Assembly: GCA_024693365.1 (NCBI GenBank)
Contig: JAILLF010000031.1
Location: forward strand, 113,917-177,916
Length of the DNA stretch: 64,000 nt
Direction of reading: 5' to 3'
Source: Acetatifactor sp.
GTDB taxonomy: Bacteria > Bacillota > Clostridia > Lachnospirales > Lachnospiraceae
Shown: piece after piece, positions 25,628-33,874 of the stretch
Layout of the letters: each line of letters opens with the position of its first letter
Numbering within the stretch: position 1 is the first letter of the stretch
The notes under the pieces: model-generated
Databases searched by the model: none
The model's input: the letters and a program-made list of their open reading frames with translations, nothing else
Told to the model about the DNA's origin: nothing
Program-made: the position numbers and the translations under genes

Positions 25628-25663
25628 GGGTAAAAAAGTAGATTTTTATTATGCTTTTATTTC

Positions 25664-25697
25664 ACCTGTCGGCGCTTTTACGCCTACAGGTTTTTTG
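25664..25697 (+). terminator. Riboswitch-controlled terminator
   Basis: Stem ACCTGTCGGCGC / GCCTACAGGT with a short loop and TTTTTTG, located between the L-box and dapA. It is the expected expression platform. Confidence 0.88.
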
Positions 25698-25798
25698 TTT
25701 TAAACCGTAAGCGCAAAGCATGACGAGCCATCATATAATACGAAAAGAAACGTTGTATGGCACAGATGCCTGAGGAATCAGGCAAGAAGGAGGAAAAA

Positions 25799-26683
25799 AT
25801 GGCAATTTTTAAAGGAGCTGCAGTTGCAATCGTTACGCCCATGCATCAGGATGGAAGCGTAAATTATGAGGAATTCCGAAAGCTCATCGAATTCCAGATT
25901 GAGAATGGTACGGACGCGATCGTCGTATGCGGTACCACTGGTGAGGCATCCACGCTTTCTCATGAGGAGCATTTGGATGTGATCAAGTATTGTGCGGAGG
26001 TAGTGAATCACCGCATCCCCGTGATCGCGGGAACAGGTTCTAACAGCACCGAGACGGCAATCTATCTTTCCACCGAAGCTGAGAAGTACGGGGTTGACGG
26101 ATTGCTTTTGGTAACTCCTTATTACAATAAGGCGACGCAGAATGGCTTGTACGCACATTTCAAGGCAATCGCTGATACCGTAAAGATTCCCGTTATTTTG
26201 TATAACGTTCCCGGAAGAACGGGCTGCAACCTGATGCCGGACACCATCGTTAGACTCTGCAAGGACGTGGAGAACATTGTCGGCGTGAAGGAAGCAAGCG
26301 GAAACATCAGCCAGATCGCACAGCTTGCAGCGAAGGCAAACGGATGCGTTGACATTTATTCCGGCAATGACGATCAGATCGTTCCCATCATGGCACTTGG
26401 CGGACTTGGCGTTATCTCCGTTCTTTCCAACGTAGCACCCAGACAGACCCATGACATCTGCGCAAAATTCCTGGAAGGCGACGTGAAAGAGAGCTGCAGA
26501 CTCCAGCTGGAGGCTTTGGATCTTTGCGGATCCCTCTTCTGCGAGGTGAATCCCATCCCCGTAAAGAAGGCAGTTTCCATGATTGGTTTTGAGGCTGGTC
26601 CCCTGCGCATGCCGCTTTCTGAGATCGAGCCTAAGAACGAGGAGAGACTTCGCGAGTCCATGAAGAATTACGGACTGATCTAA
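25799..26683 (+). CDS. dapA: 4-hydroxy-tetrahydrodipicolinate synthase
   Basis: DapA condenses pyruvate and aspartate semialdehyde, the committed step to diaminopimelate and lysine. The 294-residue TIM barrel has GTTGEASTLSHEEH (pyruvate carboxylate site), YYNKATQNGLYAHF, and the Schiff-base lysine in NIVGVKEASGNISQ. The ATG at 25799 behind AAGGAGG gives the standard length; the track begins 14 codons earlier. The upstream lysine riboswitch indicates end-product control, and dapB follows. Confidence 0.97.
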   Translation: MAIFKGAAVAIVTPMHQDGSVNYEEFRKLIEFQIENGTDAIVVCGTTGEASTLSHEEHLDVIKYCAEVVNHRIPVIAGTGSNSTETAIYLSTEAEKYGVDGLLLVTPYYNKATQNGLYAHFKAIADTVKIPVILYNVPGRTGCNLMPDTIVRLCKDVENIVGVKEASGNISQIAQLAAKANGCVDIYSGNDDQIVPIMALGGLGVISVLSNVAPRQTHDICAKFLEGDVKESCRLQLEALDLCGSLFCEVNPIPVKKAVSMIGFEAGPLRMPLSEIEPKNEERLRESMKNYGLI

Positions 26684-26738
26684 TTGTTTTCAGGGACGTC
26701 CCTGCGGGGATGCATTGTTACGAGAGAGAGGAACGAAT

Positions 26739-27506
26739 ATGGTACGAATCATAATGCGCGGCTGTAACGGCAAAATGGGTCAGAGCATCAGCGGCATCGT
26801 TGCTGCGGATCCTGAGACGGAAATGGTTGCGGGAATTGACTTGAGAGATGAAGGAAGAAATCCCTATCCGGTATTCCCAAAGGTTTGGGATTGTGACGTA
26901 GAGGCGGATTGCCTGATTGATTTTGCCAGTCCCATGGATGTGGAGGACATGTTGGACTACTGCATTGAGAAGAATCTTCCCTGCGTGCTTTGCACGACGG
27001 GACTTAGTCAGAGTCAGTTGGCAAAGGTGGAGGAAGCTTCCAAGAAGGTGGCGATCCTTAAGTCAGCAAACATGTCCCTTGGAATCAACCTGCTTTTGAA
27101 GATGCTGAAGGACGCGGCAAGTGTTCTTGCACCTGCAGGCTTCGACATTGAGATTGTGGAAAAACATCACAATTTGAAGCTGGACGCACCCAGCGGCACG
27201 GCACTTGCGCTGGCGGATTCCATCAACGAGGAGCTTAATAACGAGTATGAATATGTCTATGACAGAAGCTCCAGAAGACAAAAGCGCCCGCAGAAAGAGA
27301 TCGGCATCAGTGCGGTTCGCGGCGGCACCATCGTTGGTGATCACGACGTGATCTTCGCGGGTGAGGATGAAGTCATTACGTTCTCCCATTCCGCTTATTC
27401 CAAGGCCGTGTTTGGAAAGGGAGCCGTACAGGCTGCTAAATTCCTGGCAGGTAAGGGCCCTGGTTTCTACAACATGGGCGACGTGATCGAAGGAATTCTT
27501 TCTTAA
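26739..27506 (+). CDS. dapB: 4-hydroxy-tetrahydrodipicolinate reductase
   Basis: DapB reduces the DapA product with NAD(P)H. The N-terminal dinucleotide motif is IMRGCNGKMGQSISGIV, and the substrate site EIVEKHHNLKLDAPSGTALALA contains the catalytic HH and the K-D-PSGT segment. The 255-residue length is typical for Clostridia. The start at 26739 is preferred over the track start eight codons upstream. It lies 55 bases after dapA, whose stop is followed by a small CAGGGACGTCCCTG palindrome. Confidence 0.97.
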   Translation: MVRIIMRGCNGKMGQSISGIVAADPETEMVAGIDLRDEGRNPYPVFPKVWDCDVEADCLIDFASPMDVEDMLDYCIEKNLPCVLCTTGLSQSQLAKVEEASKKVAILKSANMSLGINLLLKMLKDAASVLAPAGFDIEIVEKHHNLKLDAPSGTALALADSINEELNNEYEYVYDRSSRRQKRPQKEIGISAVRGGTIVGDHDVIFAGEDEVITFSHSAYSKAVFGKGAVQAAKFLAGKGPGFYNMGDVIEGILS

Positions 27507-27523
27507 AGCGAATAATGACTTAT

Positions 27524-27563
27524 AAAAGGAGGCTGGCATGAACTTGCGTGGCCTCCTTTTTTT
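27524..27563. terminator. Bidirectional terminator between dapB and the minus-strand lipoprotein gene
   Basis: AAAAGGAGGC pairs with GCCTCCTTTT across a 17-base loop and is followed by TTTTTTT on +, with A-rich sequence on the other side. Confidence 0.85.
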
Positions 27564-27582
27564 GAGCCGGTCCCGCGAATGG

Positions 27583-27957
27583 CTAACGGGCGTTTGTACC
27601 CGCCGAATGACCGGTGGTACCGCCGAGACTATCAATGTCGTCAAAGGCATCACTGGCGTCATGAATCAGATCTTCGGCACCGCTTTTGAGGTCCTCGCCC
27701 AGGTCACTGATCGCACCGTCGTCGGTATCCAGCAAAAGGGTCTCTGAGGGAAGCGTTACGTCGGGATTGACAATGGAAATATTATCGGTGGGATTGGCAC
27801 CGCCTTTGTCAAGATAGTCGTTCCCCGGCAGGGGAGAGTGCGTTCCTGCCAGGTCTCCGGAGGTTGTTCCGCCGTCTGCATCGCCAGTCGTGCATGCGCC
27901 TGCAAAGCACAAAAAGCATAACGTCAGACCAAGGATGAGTAATCTTTTCTTTTTCAT
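27583..27957 (-). CDS. Small lipoprotein of unknown function
   Basis: The 124-residue protein starts KKKRLLILGLTLCFLCFAGAC, a signal peptide with a lipobox, and is otherwise acidic and Gly/Ser/Thr/Asp-rich without a recognisable domain. It has low complexity and looks disordered (DLGEDLKSGAEDLIHDASDAFDDID). The GAGG site precedes ATG at 27957. It is transcribed against dapB and shares a terminator with it. Function unknown. Confidence 0.75.
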   Translation of the reverse strand: MKKKRLLILGLTLCFLCFAGACTTGDADGGTTSGDLAGTHSPLPGNDYLDKGGANPTDNISIVNPDVTLPSETLLLDTDDGAISDLGEDLKSGAEDLIHDASDAFDDIDSLGGTTGHSAGTNAR

Positions 27958-28087
27958 AATCTGTTTTCCTCGTTTCTGCATCACTTTTCATGGACGTAAG
28001 TGAAACTGCGGCCTGCGAAAGTGATGCTGACGCAGGTCTTTATGCTAGTATGCAATGATTTACGTAAAGTATACGTAGATTTCGTTC

Positions 28088-28116
28088 TTTTCAAAAACGA
28101 CGTTATTTGGTATAAT
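28088..28116 (+). promoter_or_regulatory. Promoter for hisA
   Basis: TTTTCA, 17 bases, then GGTATAAT with a perfect -10, 31 bases before the GTG start of hisA. Confidence 0.6.
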
Positions 28117-28147
28117 AAAATCGTTTTATAAAAGGGAGGATCATTCA

Positions 28148-28939
28148 GTGGAATTTAGGCCATGCATTGACGTACATAACGGAAAGGTGAAGCAGATCGT
28201 AGGCTCGAGTCTGCAGGATCAGGGGGATCAGGCGGCGGAGAATTTTGTTGCCACGCAGGATGCGGATTATTACGCAAAGCTTTATCGGGAGGCGAACGTC
28301 CGGGGCGGACACGTGATCTTGTTAAATGCCGTTGGCAGCGAGTACTATGAGGCGACGAAGGCGCAGGCAAAGAAGGCGCTTTCCGCGTGGCCTGGAGGAC
28401 TTCAGGTTGGCGGCGGCATCCGGAGCGACAATGCAAAAGAGTTTTTGGATGCGGGTGCATCCCACGTGATCGTAACCTCCTACGTTTTTCAGGACGGCGT
28501 GATCCGGTATGACAGGCTGGAGGAACTGAAAAAGGTCGTGGGAAAACAAAGACTGGTATTGGACGTCAGCTGTCGCAGGGTCGGGGACGAGTATTTTGTC
28601 GTGACGGACCGATGGCAGAAACTGACGAAAGAGAAGGTTTCGACGGAGCTATTAGACCGGCTCTCTGCATATTGCGATGAGTTTTTGATCCACGCAGTTG
28701 ACGTGGAGGGAAAAAACGGCGGAATTGAGCAGGATCTGGCGAAGATGCTTGGACAGTATGAAGGGATTCCCATGACGTACGCTGGCGGCGTGCATTCTTA
28801 TGAGGACGTCCGGCTGTTGGGGGAATTGGCAAACGGACGGTTGAACGTGACGGTTGGCAGTGCCTTGGATCTGTTTGGAGGAAAACTGTCATGGAAGAAA
28901 ATACTAAAAGAATGTAAGAAATTTGCCGATAAAAATTAG
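28148..28939 (+). CDS. hisA: HisA isomerase of the eukaryotic (HIS6) type
   Basis: HisA isomerises ProFAR to PRFAR in histidine synthesis. The 263-residue TIM barrel reads FRPCIDVHNGKVKQIVGSS, YYAKLYREANVRGGHVI, LQVGGGIRSDNA, VIVTSYVFQDG, LVLDVSCR and EFLIHAVDVEGKNGGI. This is the pattern of yeast HIS6 and plant enzymes rather than the shorter canonical bacterial HisA. The start is GTG behind GGGAGG. It is an orphan here, with no other histidine genes nearby, so either his genes are scattered or this copy was acquired separately. Confidence 0.88.
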   Translation: MEFRPCIDVHNGKVKQIVGSSLQDQGDQAAENFVATQDADYYAKLYREANVRGGHVILLNAVGSEYYEATKAQAKKALSAWPGGLQVGGGIRSDNAKEFLDAGASHVIVTSYVFQDGVIRYDRLEELKKVVGKQRLVLDVSCRRVGDEYFVVTDRWQKLTKEKVSTELLDRLSAYCDEFLIHAVDVEGKNGGIEQDLAKMLGQYEGIPMTYAGGVHSYEDVRLLGELANGRLNVTVGSALDLFGGKLSWKKILKECKKFADKN

Positions 28940-28983
28940 ATAAGGATATTTATCTTGATAGCTTGTCGGCAGGAGGAAAACAA

Positions 28984-29733
28984 ATGGAAGGAAGTAAGCG
29001 GAAGAAGACGACGAACCACGTGATCATCGTGACTTCAGATGCCGTAGGCGCAAACGTACGACAATTTAAGATCCGCACCTGGGTCTTAGGTTTGATCATG
29101 ATCGTCCTTTTTGCGGCTTTTGGCGCATTACTCGGTTATTTGTTTTATGAGGAAAGAATCTGGCAGGCTGCCATAGACAAAAGCAATCAGCAGCTTCATG
29201 CGATGGAAGAACTGACGGCGGAAAAGGACCGGGTGAAGGCTGCAATGGAACATAAGGAGCAGCAACTCAATCAGGAGATTCAGACGCTGGAGAATGAAGT
29301 CGAGGTTTTGTCCACGACGTTAAATGAAAAGGTGGAGAGTGAAAAGAAGTTGACGGAGGAGCTTGAGAAGCTCAGCGTTCCCACGGGATTTCCCATCAAT
29401 GGTTCCGCTACGGACATTGAAACAACGGGGATTGACAGGCCATCCGCAAAGATCACCGCGCTTCCGGGCACCATGGTGATTGCTTCCGCAAGAGGAACCG
29501 TCATTGCGGTGAATGATGACGTTGAATACGGTCACAACGTTTGGGTGGATCACGGGAATGGATACGTTACCATTTACCGCAATCAGGGTACGCCCTTCGT
29601 AAAGCGCGGAGATGAGGTTTTTCTGGGAACGGCACTCTTCTTGATCGATGAAAAAGGGACCAGCGTTGGATATCAGATCATGTTGGACGGAAACTACGTA
29701 AATCCGCTGGACTTGATCGAGATCAAAGGCTGA
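28984..29733 (+). CDS. Membrane-anchored LytM/M23-like protein, catalytic residues apparently missing
   Basis: The 249-residue protein has a basic cytoplasmic N-terminus, one membrane helix (residues ~32-55), a coiled coil (~60-130) and a C-terminal LytM-fold domain (ARGTVIAVNDDVEYGHNVWVDHGNGYVTIYRNQG...). The usual first zinc ligand block (GxxHxGxD) is absent and the final HxH position reads IYRNQ, so it is probably not an active endopeptidase. The architecture is that of SpoIIQ and of division-type LytM regulators. AGGAGG precedes the ATG at 28984. SpoIIQ would be the natural partner of SpoIIIAH, which is broken in this genome. Confidence 0.8.
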   Translation: MEGSKRKKTTNHVIIVTSDAVGANVRQFKIRTWVLGLIMIVLFAAFGALLGYLFYEERIWQAAIDKSNQQLHAMEELTAEKDRVKAAMEHKEQQLNQEIQTLENEVEVLSTTLNEKVESEKKLTEELEKLSVPTGFPINGSATDIETTGIDRPSAKITALPGTMVIASARGTVIAVNDDVEYGHNVWVDHGNGYVTIYRNQGTPFVKRGDEVFLGTALFLIDEKGTSVGYQIMLDGNYVNPLDLIEIKG

Positions 29734-29771
29734 TCCTTTCGAAAAGGAACTATATAAAGATTTACAAATTC

Positions 29772-30062
29772 TTATTTTTGGGGCAGGCGGTTGAAAACAA
29801 GTTCATATCCGTCATTGCCATAGTTTAAGGAACGATTTACGCGGCTGATGGTGGCGGTGGAAGCGCCCGTTTTCTCGGCAATGTCCAGATAGGTCTTGTG
29901 ATCCCGGAGCATGGATGCAACTTCGAAGCGCTGGGACAGGGAGAGCAATTCATTCACCGTGCAAAGATCCTCAAAAAAGGCATAGCATTCGTTTCTGTCC
30001 TTTAAGGTTAAAATGGCATCAAATAATGAATCAACGGCTTCCGTTTTGATTTTCTTATTCAT
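29772..30062 (-). CDS. YerC/YecD family TrpR-like transcriptional regulator
   Basis: The 96-residue protein matches the TrpR-related YerC/YecD family. It contains LTVNELLSLSQRFEVASMLRD-like helices (CTVNELLSLSQRFEVASML) and a helix-turn-helix TYLDIAEKTGASTATISRVNRSLNYG. Family members are small dimeric DNA-binding proteins of poorly known target. The gene is convergent with the LytM gene, with only 38 bases between stops, and has its own promoter. Confidence 0.9.
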   Translation of the reverse strand: MNKKIKTEAVDSLFDAILTLKDRNECYAFFEDLCTVNELLSLSQRFEVASMLRDHKTYLDIAEKTGASTATISRVNRSLNYGNDGYELVFNRLPQK

Positions 30063-30113
30063 GGTTTTTCCTCCAAAGCTTCGCTTTGATACTGTAAAGT
30101 TTTACATAACTGT

Positions 30114-30142
30114 ATTTTAGCATACTAAAGTCTGAAAGTAAA
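30114..30142 (-). promoter_or_regulatory. Promoter for the YerC-like gene
   Basis: On the minus strand TTTACT, 17 bases, TGCTAAAAT (extended -10), about 50 bases before the start codon. Confidence 0.6.
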
Positions 30143-30185
30143 GACCTAACTGATGCGGAAAAAGGAAAAAAGAAAAACAAAATTC

Positions 30186-30214
30186 TTGCCACGTCGTTTC
30201 GAATACTATATAAT
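30186..30214 (+). promoter_or_regulatory. Promoter for the DUF1836 gene
   Basis: TTGCCA, 17 bases, perfect TATAAT. The expected start of transcription is next to the GGGAGGT ribosome binding site, so the leader is very short. Confidence 0.8.
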
Positions 30215-30234
30215 ACATGTGGGAGGTGCCCACT

Positions 30235-30861
30235 ATGACAATCAATGGAGATGACCTGCTGGGCAGCATTCTTGCCAGCTTAGAGAGAATAACATACATC
30301 GAACCGGAGGACATTCCGGGGATTGACCTATACATGGATCAGGTGACAAGCTTTATGGACAAGCGTCTTCGTGCCACGGTAAGAACCCCGGGAGACGACA
30401 GAATCCTGACGAAGACCATGATCAACAATTATGCCAAGAATGATTTGATCCCGCCGCCGATCAAGAAGAAGTATTCGAAGGAACACATTCTGCTCTTGAT
30501 TTTTATTTACTATTACAAAGGCATTCTTTCCATAGGCGACATTCAAAAGCTTCTGGATCCCATTACGAGGGATTACTTTGACTGCGGGGAAGAATTTAAC
30601 TTAGAGAGCGTTTACCGGGAGGTTTTGCGTTTAGAGAAGGGACAGCTCGACGGACTGAAGGAGGATGTGATCCGTAAGTTTCACGAGGCGGAGACGACGT
30701 TCGGAGATGCTCCGGAGGGTGGAAGGGAATTCCTTCAGAAATTTGCCTTCATCTGCATGCTCAGCTATGACGTCTACGTAAAGAAGCTTATGATTGAAAA
30801 GATGATCGATGAGCTCTCGAAACATGGGGAAACGAAGAAAGAACCGAAAAAAACAAATTAA
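30235..30861 (+). CDS. DUF1836 domain protein
   Basis: A 208-residue protein with the DUF1836 pattern: LTKTMINNYAKNDLIPPPIKKKYSKEHILLLIFIYYYKGILSIGDIQKLL. This N-terminal half resembles a MerR-like winged helix (TKTMINNYAKNDLIPPP reads like a MerR recognition segment), so a DNA-binding role is likely but unproven. ATG 30235 behind GGGAGGT is preferred to the track start at 30217, since the promoter would leave the earlier ATG outside the transcript. The gene converges on the XRE regulator gene. Confidence 0.85.
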   Translation: MTINGDDLLGSILASLERITYIEPEDIPGIDLYMDQVTSFMDKRLRATVRTPGDDRILTKTMINNYAKNDLIPPPIKKKYSKEHILLLIFIYYYKGILSIGDIQKLLDPITRDYFDCGEEFNLESVYREVLRLEKGQLDGLKEDVIRKFHEAETTFGDAPEGGREFLQKFAFICMLSYDVYVKKLMIEKMIDELSKHGETKKEPKKTN

Positions 30862-30866
30862 AAACA

Positions 30867-30900
30867 AAAGAGTGACCGAAACCGGTCACTCTTTAATTTT
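30867..30900. terminator. Bidirectional terminator (DUF1836 and XRE genes)
   Basis: AAAGAGTGACCG-AAA-CCGGTCACTCTTT with flanking A and T runs. The minus-strand regulator gene ends inside the stem (its stop codon is at 30886-30888). Confidence 0.88.
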
Positions 30901-31374
30901 AATGTTTTTCATTGCCCAGAGTTTCAAGGCATTAGCGTTTGCACTGATCTTGTCAAGAGAGTCGAGGATGCCTTGGAAATCCTTGCGTTCCCATTCCTGA
31001 ACAACGCCATCCTCGGAAATGGAGATTAAGGTGGCGCGGATGTTTTCGATATCCTTTAGGGAGCCAAGTACCTTCAGCGCCAAACGGTCAAAATCATCAA
31101 TTTCGACCTCATGAACGGTTCCCTTGCCGAGAGGACACTCTCTGGCACAATAGGAATTGCAGAGCTCCGGCGTGTTATAAGCTTCGGACATCGCCTTCAC
31201 CTCTTCAGGATAAGGCATGATCGCGTCCAATTCAATTCTTGCAAGCCGGGTCCTGTCAATGCCAATCAGTTCCGCAGCCTTCTCGCGGCTGGAATAATCC
31301 TCATTCTTTTCGGCCGCTTCGCATCTGGCCTGATAATACATGTTGTCAGCAGCTTTCGTAGCTTTCTTTCCCAT
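30886..31374 (-). CDS. XRE-type helix-turn-helix regulator with a cysteine cluster
   Basis: The 162-residue protein has an N-terminal helix-turn-helix (EKAAELIGIDRTRLARIELDAIMPYPEEVKAMSEAY). A short segment CNSYCARECPLGKG follows, in which three cysteines could bind metal, then a helical C-terminal half. The start MGKKATKAADN (31374) is chosen behind GGAGG/GAGGGAG; the track starts 19 codons upstream, within its promoter. It is divergent from potABCD, and the two -35 boxes are back to back, so regulation of polyamine uptake is possible but only inferred. Confidence 0.82.
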   Translation of the reverse strand: MGKKATKAADNMYYQARCEAAEKNEDYSSREKAAELIGIDRTRLARIELDAIMPYPEEVKAMSEAYNTPELCNSYCARECPLGKGTVHEVEIDDFDRLALKVLGSLKDIENIRATLISISEDGVVQEWERKDFQGILDSLDKISANANALKLWAMKNIKIKE

Positions 31375-31429
31375 TCTCCCTCGTAACCTCCGCCCATAAA
31401 AGGATTTTCGATAATCACAATCACTTATC

Positions 31430-31458
31430 ATTTTACCTTGAATTCGAAAACTTGTAAA
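31430..31458 (-). promoter_or_regulatory. Promoter for the XRE regulator
   Basis: On the minus strand TTTACA, 17 bases, TAAAAT, about 55 bases before the chosen start. Confidence 0.72.
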
Positions 31459-31465
31459 TACGTAA

Positions 31466-31494
31466 TTAGCATAATTTTAGGATTGTGCTATATT
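31466..31494 (+). promoter_or_regulatory. Promoter for potABCD
   Basis: TTAGCA, 17 bases, TGCTATATT (extended -10). Its -35 lies only seven bases from the -35 of the divergent regulator gene, so one bound protein could affect both. Confidence 0.55.
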
Positions 31495-31550
31495 GAAAAA
31501 AATGATAATATAATCTGTGATTTTGATAAAAAATCCAGGAGGAAATGACA

Positions 31551-33008
31551 TTGGAAAATACGAAGGATACGCTGATAGAATTAAAGCACGTAAAAAAGGT
31601 GTTCGAGGATGGCGTGACGGTAATTGAGGATCTGAGCCTGGAGATCAAAAAAGGAGAGTTTGTAACGCTCCTTGGTCCTTCCGGTTGTGGCAAGACGACG
31701 ATCCTTCGCATGATCGGCGGCTTTGAAAAACCGACTTCCGGCGAGTTGCTTTTGAATGGCAAGGACATTAGCAACCTGCCGCCCAATGAAAGACCGATCA
31801 ACACGGTCTTTCAGAAGTATGCCCTGTTTCCTCATCTGAACGTATATGACAACATTACCTTTGGTCTGAAGATCAAGGGCGTGGATAAGAAAACCCAGGA
31901 TGAAAAGGTAAAGAAGGTTCTGGAGATGGTTGATTTGGAGGGCTTTGAAAAGCGCAGCATCAGCACGCTTTCCGGCGGCCAGCAGCAGAGAATCGCCATT
32001 GCGCGCGCCATCGTCAATGAACCGGAGGTATTACTTTTGGACGAGTCCCTGAGCGCCCTGGACGCCAAGATGCGCAAGGAGATGCAGATCGAACTGAAGG
32101 AGATGCACAAGAAGCTGGGCATCACGTTTATTTTCGTTACGCATGACCAGGAAGAAGCTCTGACCATGTCTGACAAGGTCGTGGTCATGTCTGACGGTGA
32201 CGTGCAGCAGATCGGCACGCCGGAGGACATTTACAATGAGCCCAAGAACCTGTTTGTCGCGGACTTTATCGGTGAGAGTAACATCTTCAACGGGAAGATG
32301 GTAGGAAAGAAGCTGGTGGAGTTTGGCGGCGCCGTGTTTGAATGCGTGGACGATTATGCGGTGGATACCGTGATAGATGCAGTTGTCCGCCCAGAGGACG
32401 TGGAGATCACGAAGCCAGGTGAGGGAAGAATTCAGGGAGAGGTTTTGTCCTGCGACTTCAAGGGGATTTTTTACGTGACAAACGTAAAGACGGACAAGGC
32501 GGAGATCGAGATCCATAACCTAAAATCTTTCCAGATTGGCGAGAAGGTTGGGCTTGATCTGGCACCCGACGGCATTCACATCATCCCTTACGATACCTCG
32601 ATCAACCATTACGAAGGGGAGATCGTGGAATGCGAACCCGAAATCGGACTTCGCGTCGTATTCGAGGACTTTTCGCTTAGAGTTCCTGCAGCTCAGATTT
32701 TCCAGGGATGCAAGACGGAAAACGGAAAGCTTCTGGATGCGGAAGGCAAGGAGATCTCATGGGAGGGCAGAAAGGTCATTGCTTCCTTTGCACCCGAGGA
32801 TGCCACGCTCAGTGATGATGCGGAGGCAGGCTTTGTCGCAGGAGACATCTTTAACTTTATTTACATGGATGACCATTATCGTTACCGCGTTAGAAGTGAA
32901 TCCGAGGAGGATTACATTGTCAATGACGAGTATCTGTGGAATAACGAGGATCACGTCAGCATCAGCGTTCCCATGGAGAAGTTTAGCTTTGAGCTAAAGA
33001 AAGCGTAA
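31551..33008 (+). CDS. potA: Spermidine/putrescine ABC transporter ATP-binding protein
   Basis: PotA powers polyamine import. Walker A LLGPSGCGKTTILRMI, signature LSGGQQQRIAIARA, Walker B VLLLDESLSALDAKMR and the switch histidine in FVTHDQEEALT are all present, followed by TOBE regulatory domains. At 485 residues it is over 100 longer than usual; the extra C-terminal part carries TOBE-like repeats (DHYRYRVRSES). AGGAGG at 31537-31542 is two bases from ATG 31545 but eight from TTG 31551, so the TTG is the likely start. Confidence 0.93.
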   Translation: MENTKDTLIELKHVKKVFEDGVTVIEDLSLEIKKGEFVTLLGPSGCGKTTILRMIGGFEKPTSGELLLNGKDISNLPPNERPINTVFQKYALFPHLNVYDNITFGLKIKGVDKKTQDEKVKKVLEMVDLEGFEKRSISTLSGGQQQRIAIARAIVNEPEVLLLDESLSALDAKMRKEMQIELKEMHKKLGITFIFVTHDQEEALTMSDKVVVMSDGDVQQIGTPEDIYNEPKNLFVADFIGESNIFNGKMVGKKLVEFGGAVFECVDDYAVDTVIDAVVRPEDVEITKPGEGRIQGEVLSCDFKGIFYVTNVKTDKAEIEIHNLKSFQIGEKVGLDLAPDGIHIIPYDTSINHYEGEIVECEPEIGLRVVFEDFSLRVPAAQIFQGCKTENGKLLDAEGKEISWEGRKVIASFAPEDATLSDDAEAGFVAGDIFNFIYMDDHYRYRVRSESEEDYIVNDEYLWNNEDHVSISVPMEKFSFELKKA

Positions 33009-33024
33009 GCCGGAGGATAAGAGG

Positions 33025-33828
33025 TTGAAACAAAAACATGGTTTTCAAAGAAAACATTTGGCGATCCCGTACGCCATATTCTTACTCCTGTTTGTGATCC
33101 TGCCGCTGTTGGTGGTTGTATTTTATGCGTTCACAAATGAGGATGGTCATTTCTCCCTGGCAAATTACGTCGCGTTTTTCCGGAGCGGTAAGACGGTTGG
33201 CACATTGCTTTACAGCATTGTCATTGCGTTGGTGACCACGGTGATCTGTCTTTTAATCGCGTATCCAACGGCATACGTATTGTCCAAGACGGGGCTGAAA
33301 TCTGGAGACGCGCTCCTTTTGCTCTTTGTGCTTCCCATGTGGATCAATTTTACGCTTAGGATCACGGCGCTCAAGGAAATACTGACCCTGATTGAGGGGA
33401 ATCTGGCGTTTCATCCCTTCACAAACACCATCATCTGCATGGTGTATGACTTTTTGCCCTTTATGATCATGCCGCTTTACAATACGCTTACGAAGCTGGA
33501 TGACAGCTTCATTGAGGCGGCGCAGGACCTTGGCGCAAAGAAACTTCACGTTTTCCTGAAGGTGATTCTGCCACTTTCCGTGCCGGGCATAGTCAGCGGC
33601 GTGACCATGGTGTTTTTGCCTTCCATGACCAACTACGTCGTGCTTGACATGGTATACAACAGCACGTTTATCATGGGAAGCCTGATCGGAAGCTATTTCA
33701 GCGCATATGACTGGCACAACGGATCCGTGATTTCCATCATTCTGTTACTGATCATTTGCCTGATTACCGCATTGTCGAGCCGCTACACGGAAGGGGAGAC
33801 GAATGGCAGAGTGGGCGCGATGAAATAA
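33025..33828 (+). CDS. potB: Spermidine/putrescine ABC transporter permease
   Basis: A 267-residue permease with six membrane segments. The EAA loop FIEAAQDLGAKKLHVFLKVILPLSVPGIVSG couples to PotA. The N-terminal AIPYAIFLLLFVILPLLVVVFYAF is typical of PotB. It starts with TTG behind GGAGGATAAGAGG, 16 bases after potA. Confidence 0.94.
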   Translation: MKQKHGFQRKHLAIPYAIFLLLFVILPLLVVVFYAFTNEDGHFSLANYVAFFRSGKTVGTLLYSIVIALVTTVICLLIAYPTAYVLSKTGLKSGDALLLLFVLPMWINFTLRITALKEILTLIEGNLAFHPFTNTIICMVYDFLPFMIMPLYNTLTKLDDSFIEAAQDLGAKKLHVFLKVILPLSVPGIVSGVTMVFLPSMTNYVVLDMVYNSTFIMGSLIGSYFSAYDWHNGSVISIILLLIICLITALSSRYTEGETNGRVGAMK

Positions 33829-33874
33829 GAGAGGCGCAATTAGACTGACGAAGTATGGTTCGGAGGAGAAATAG

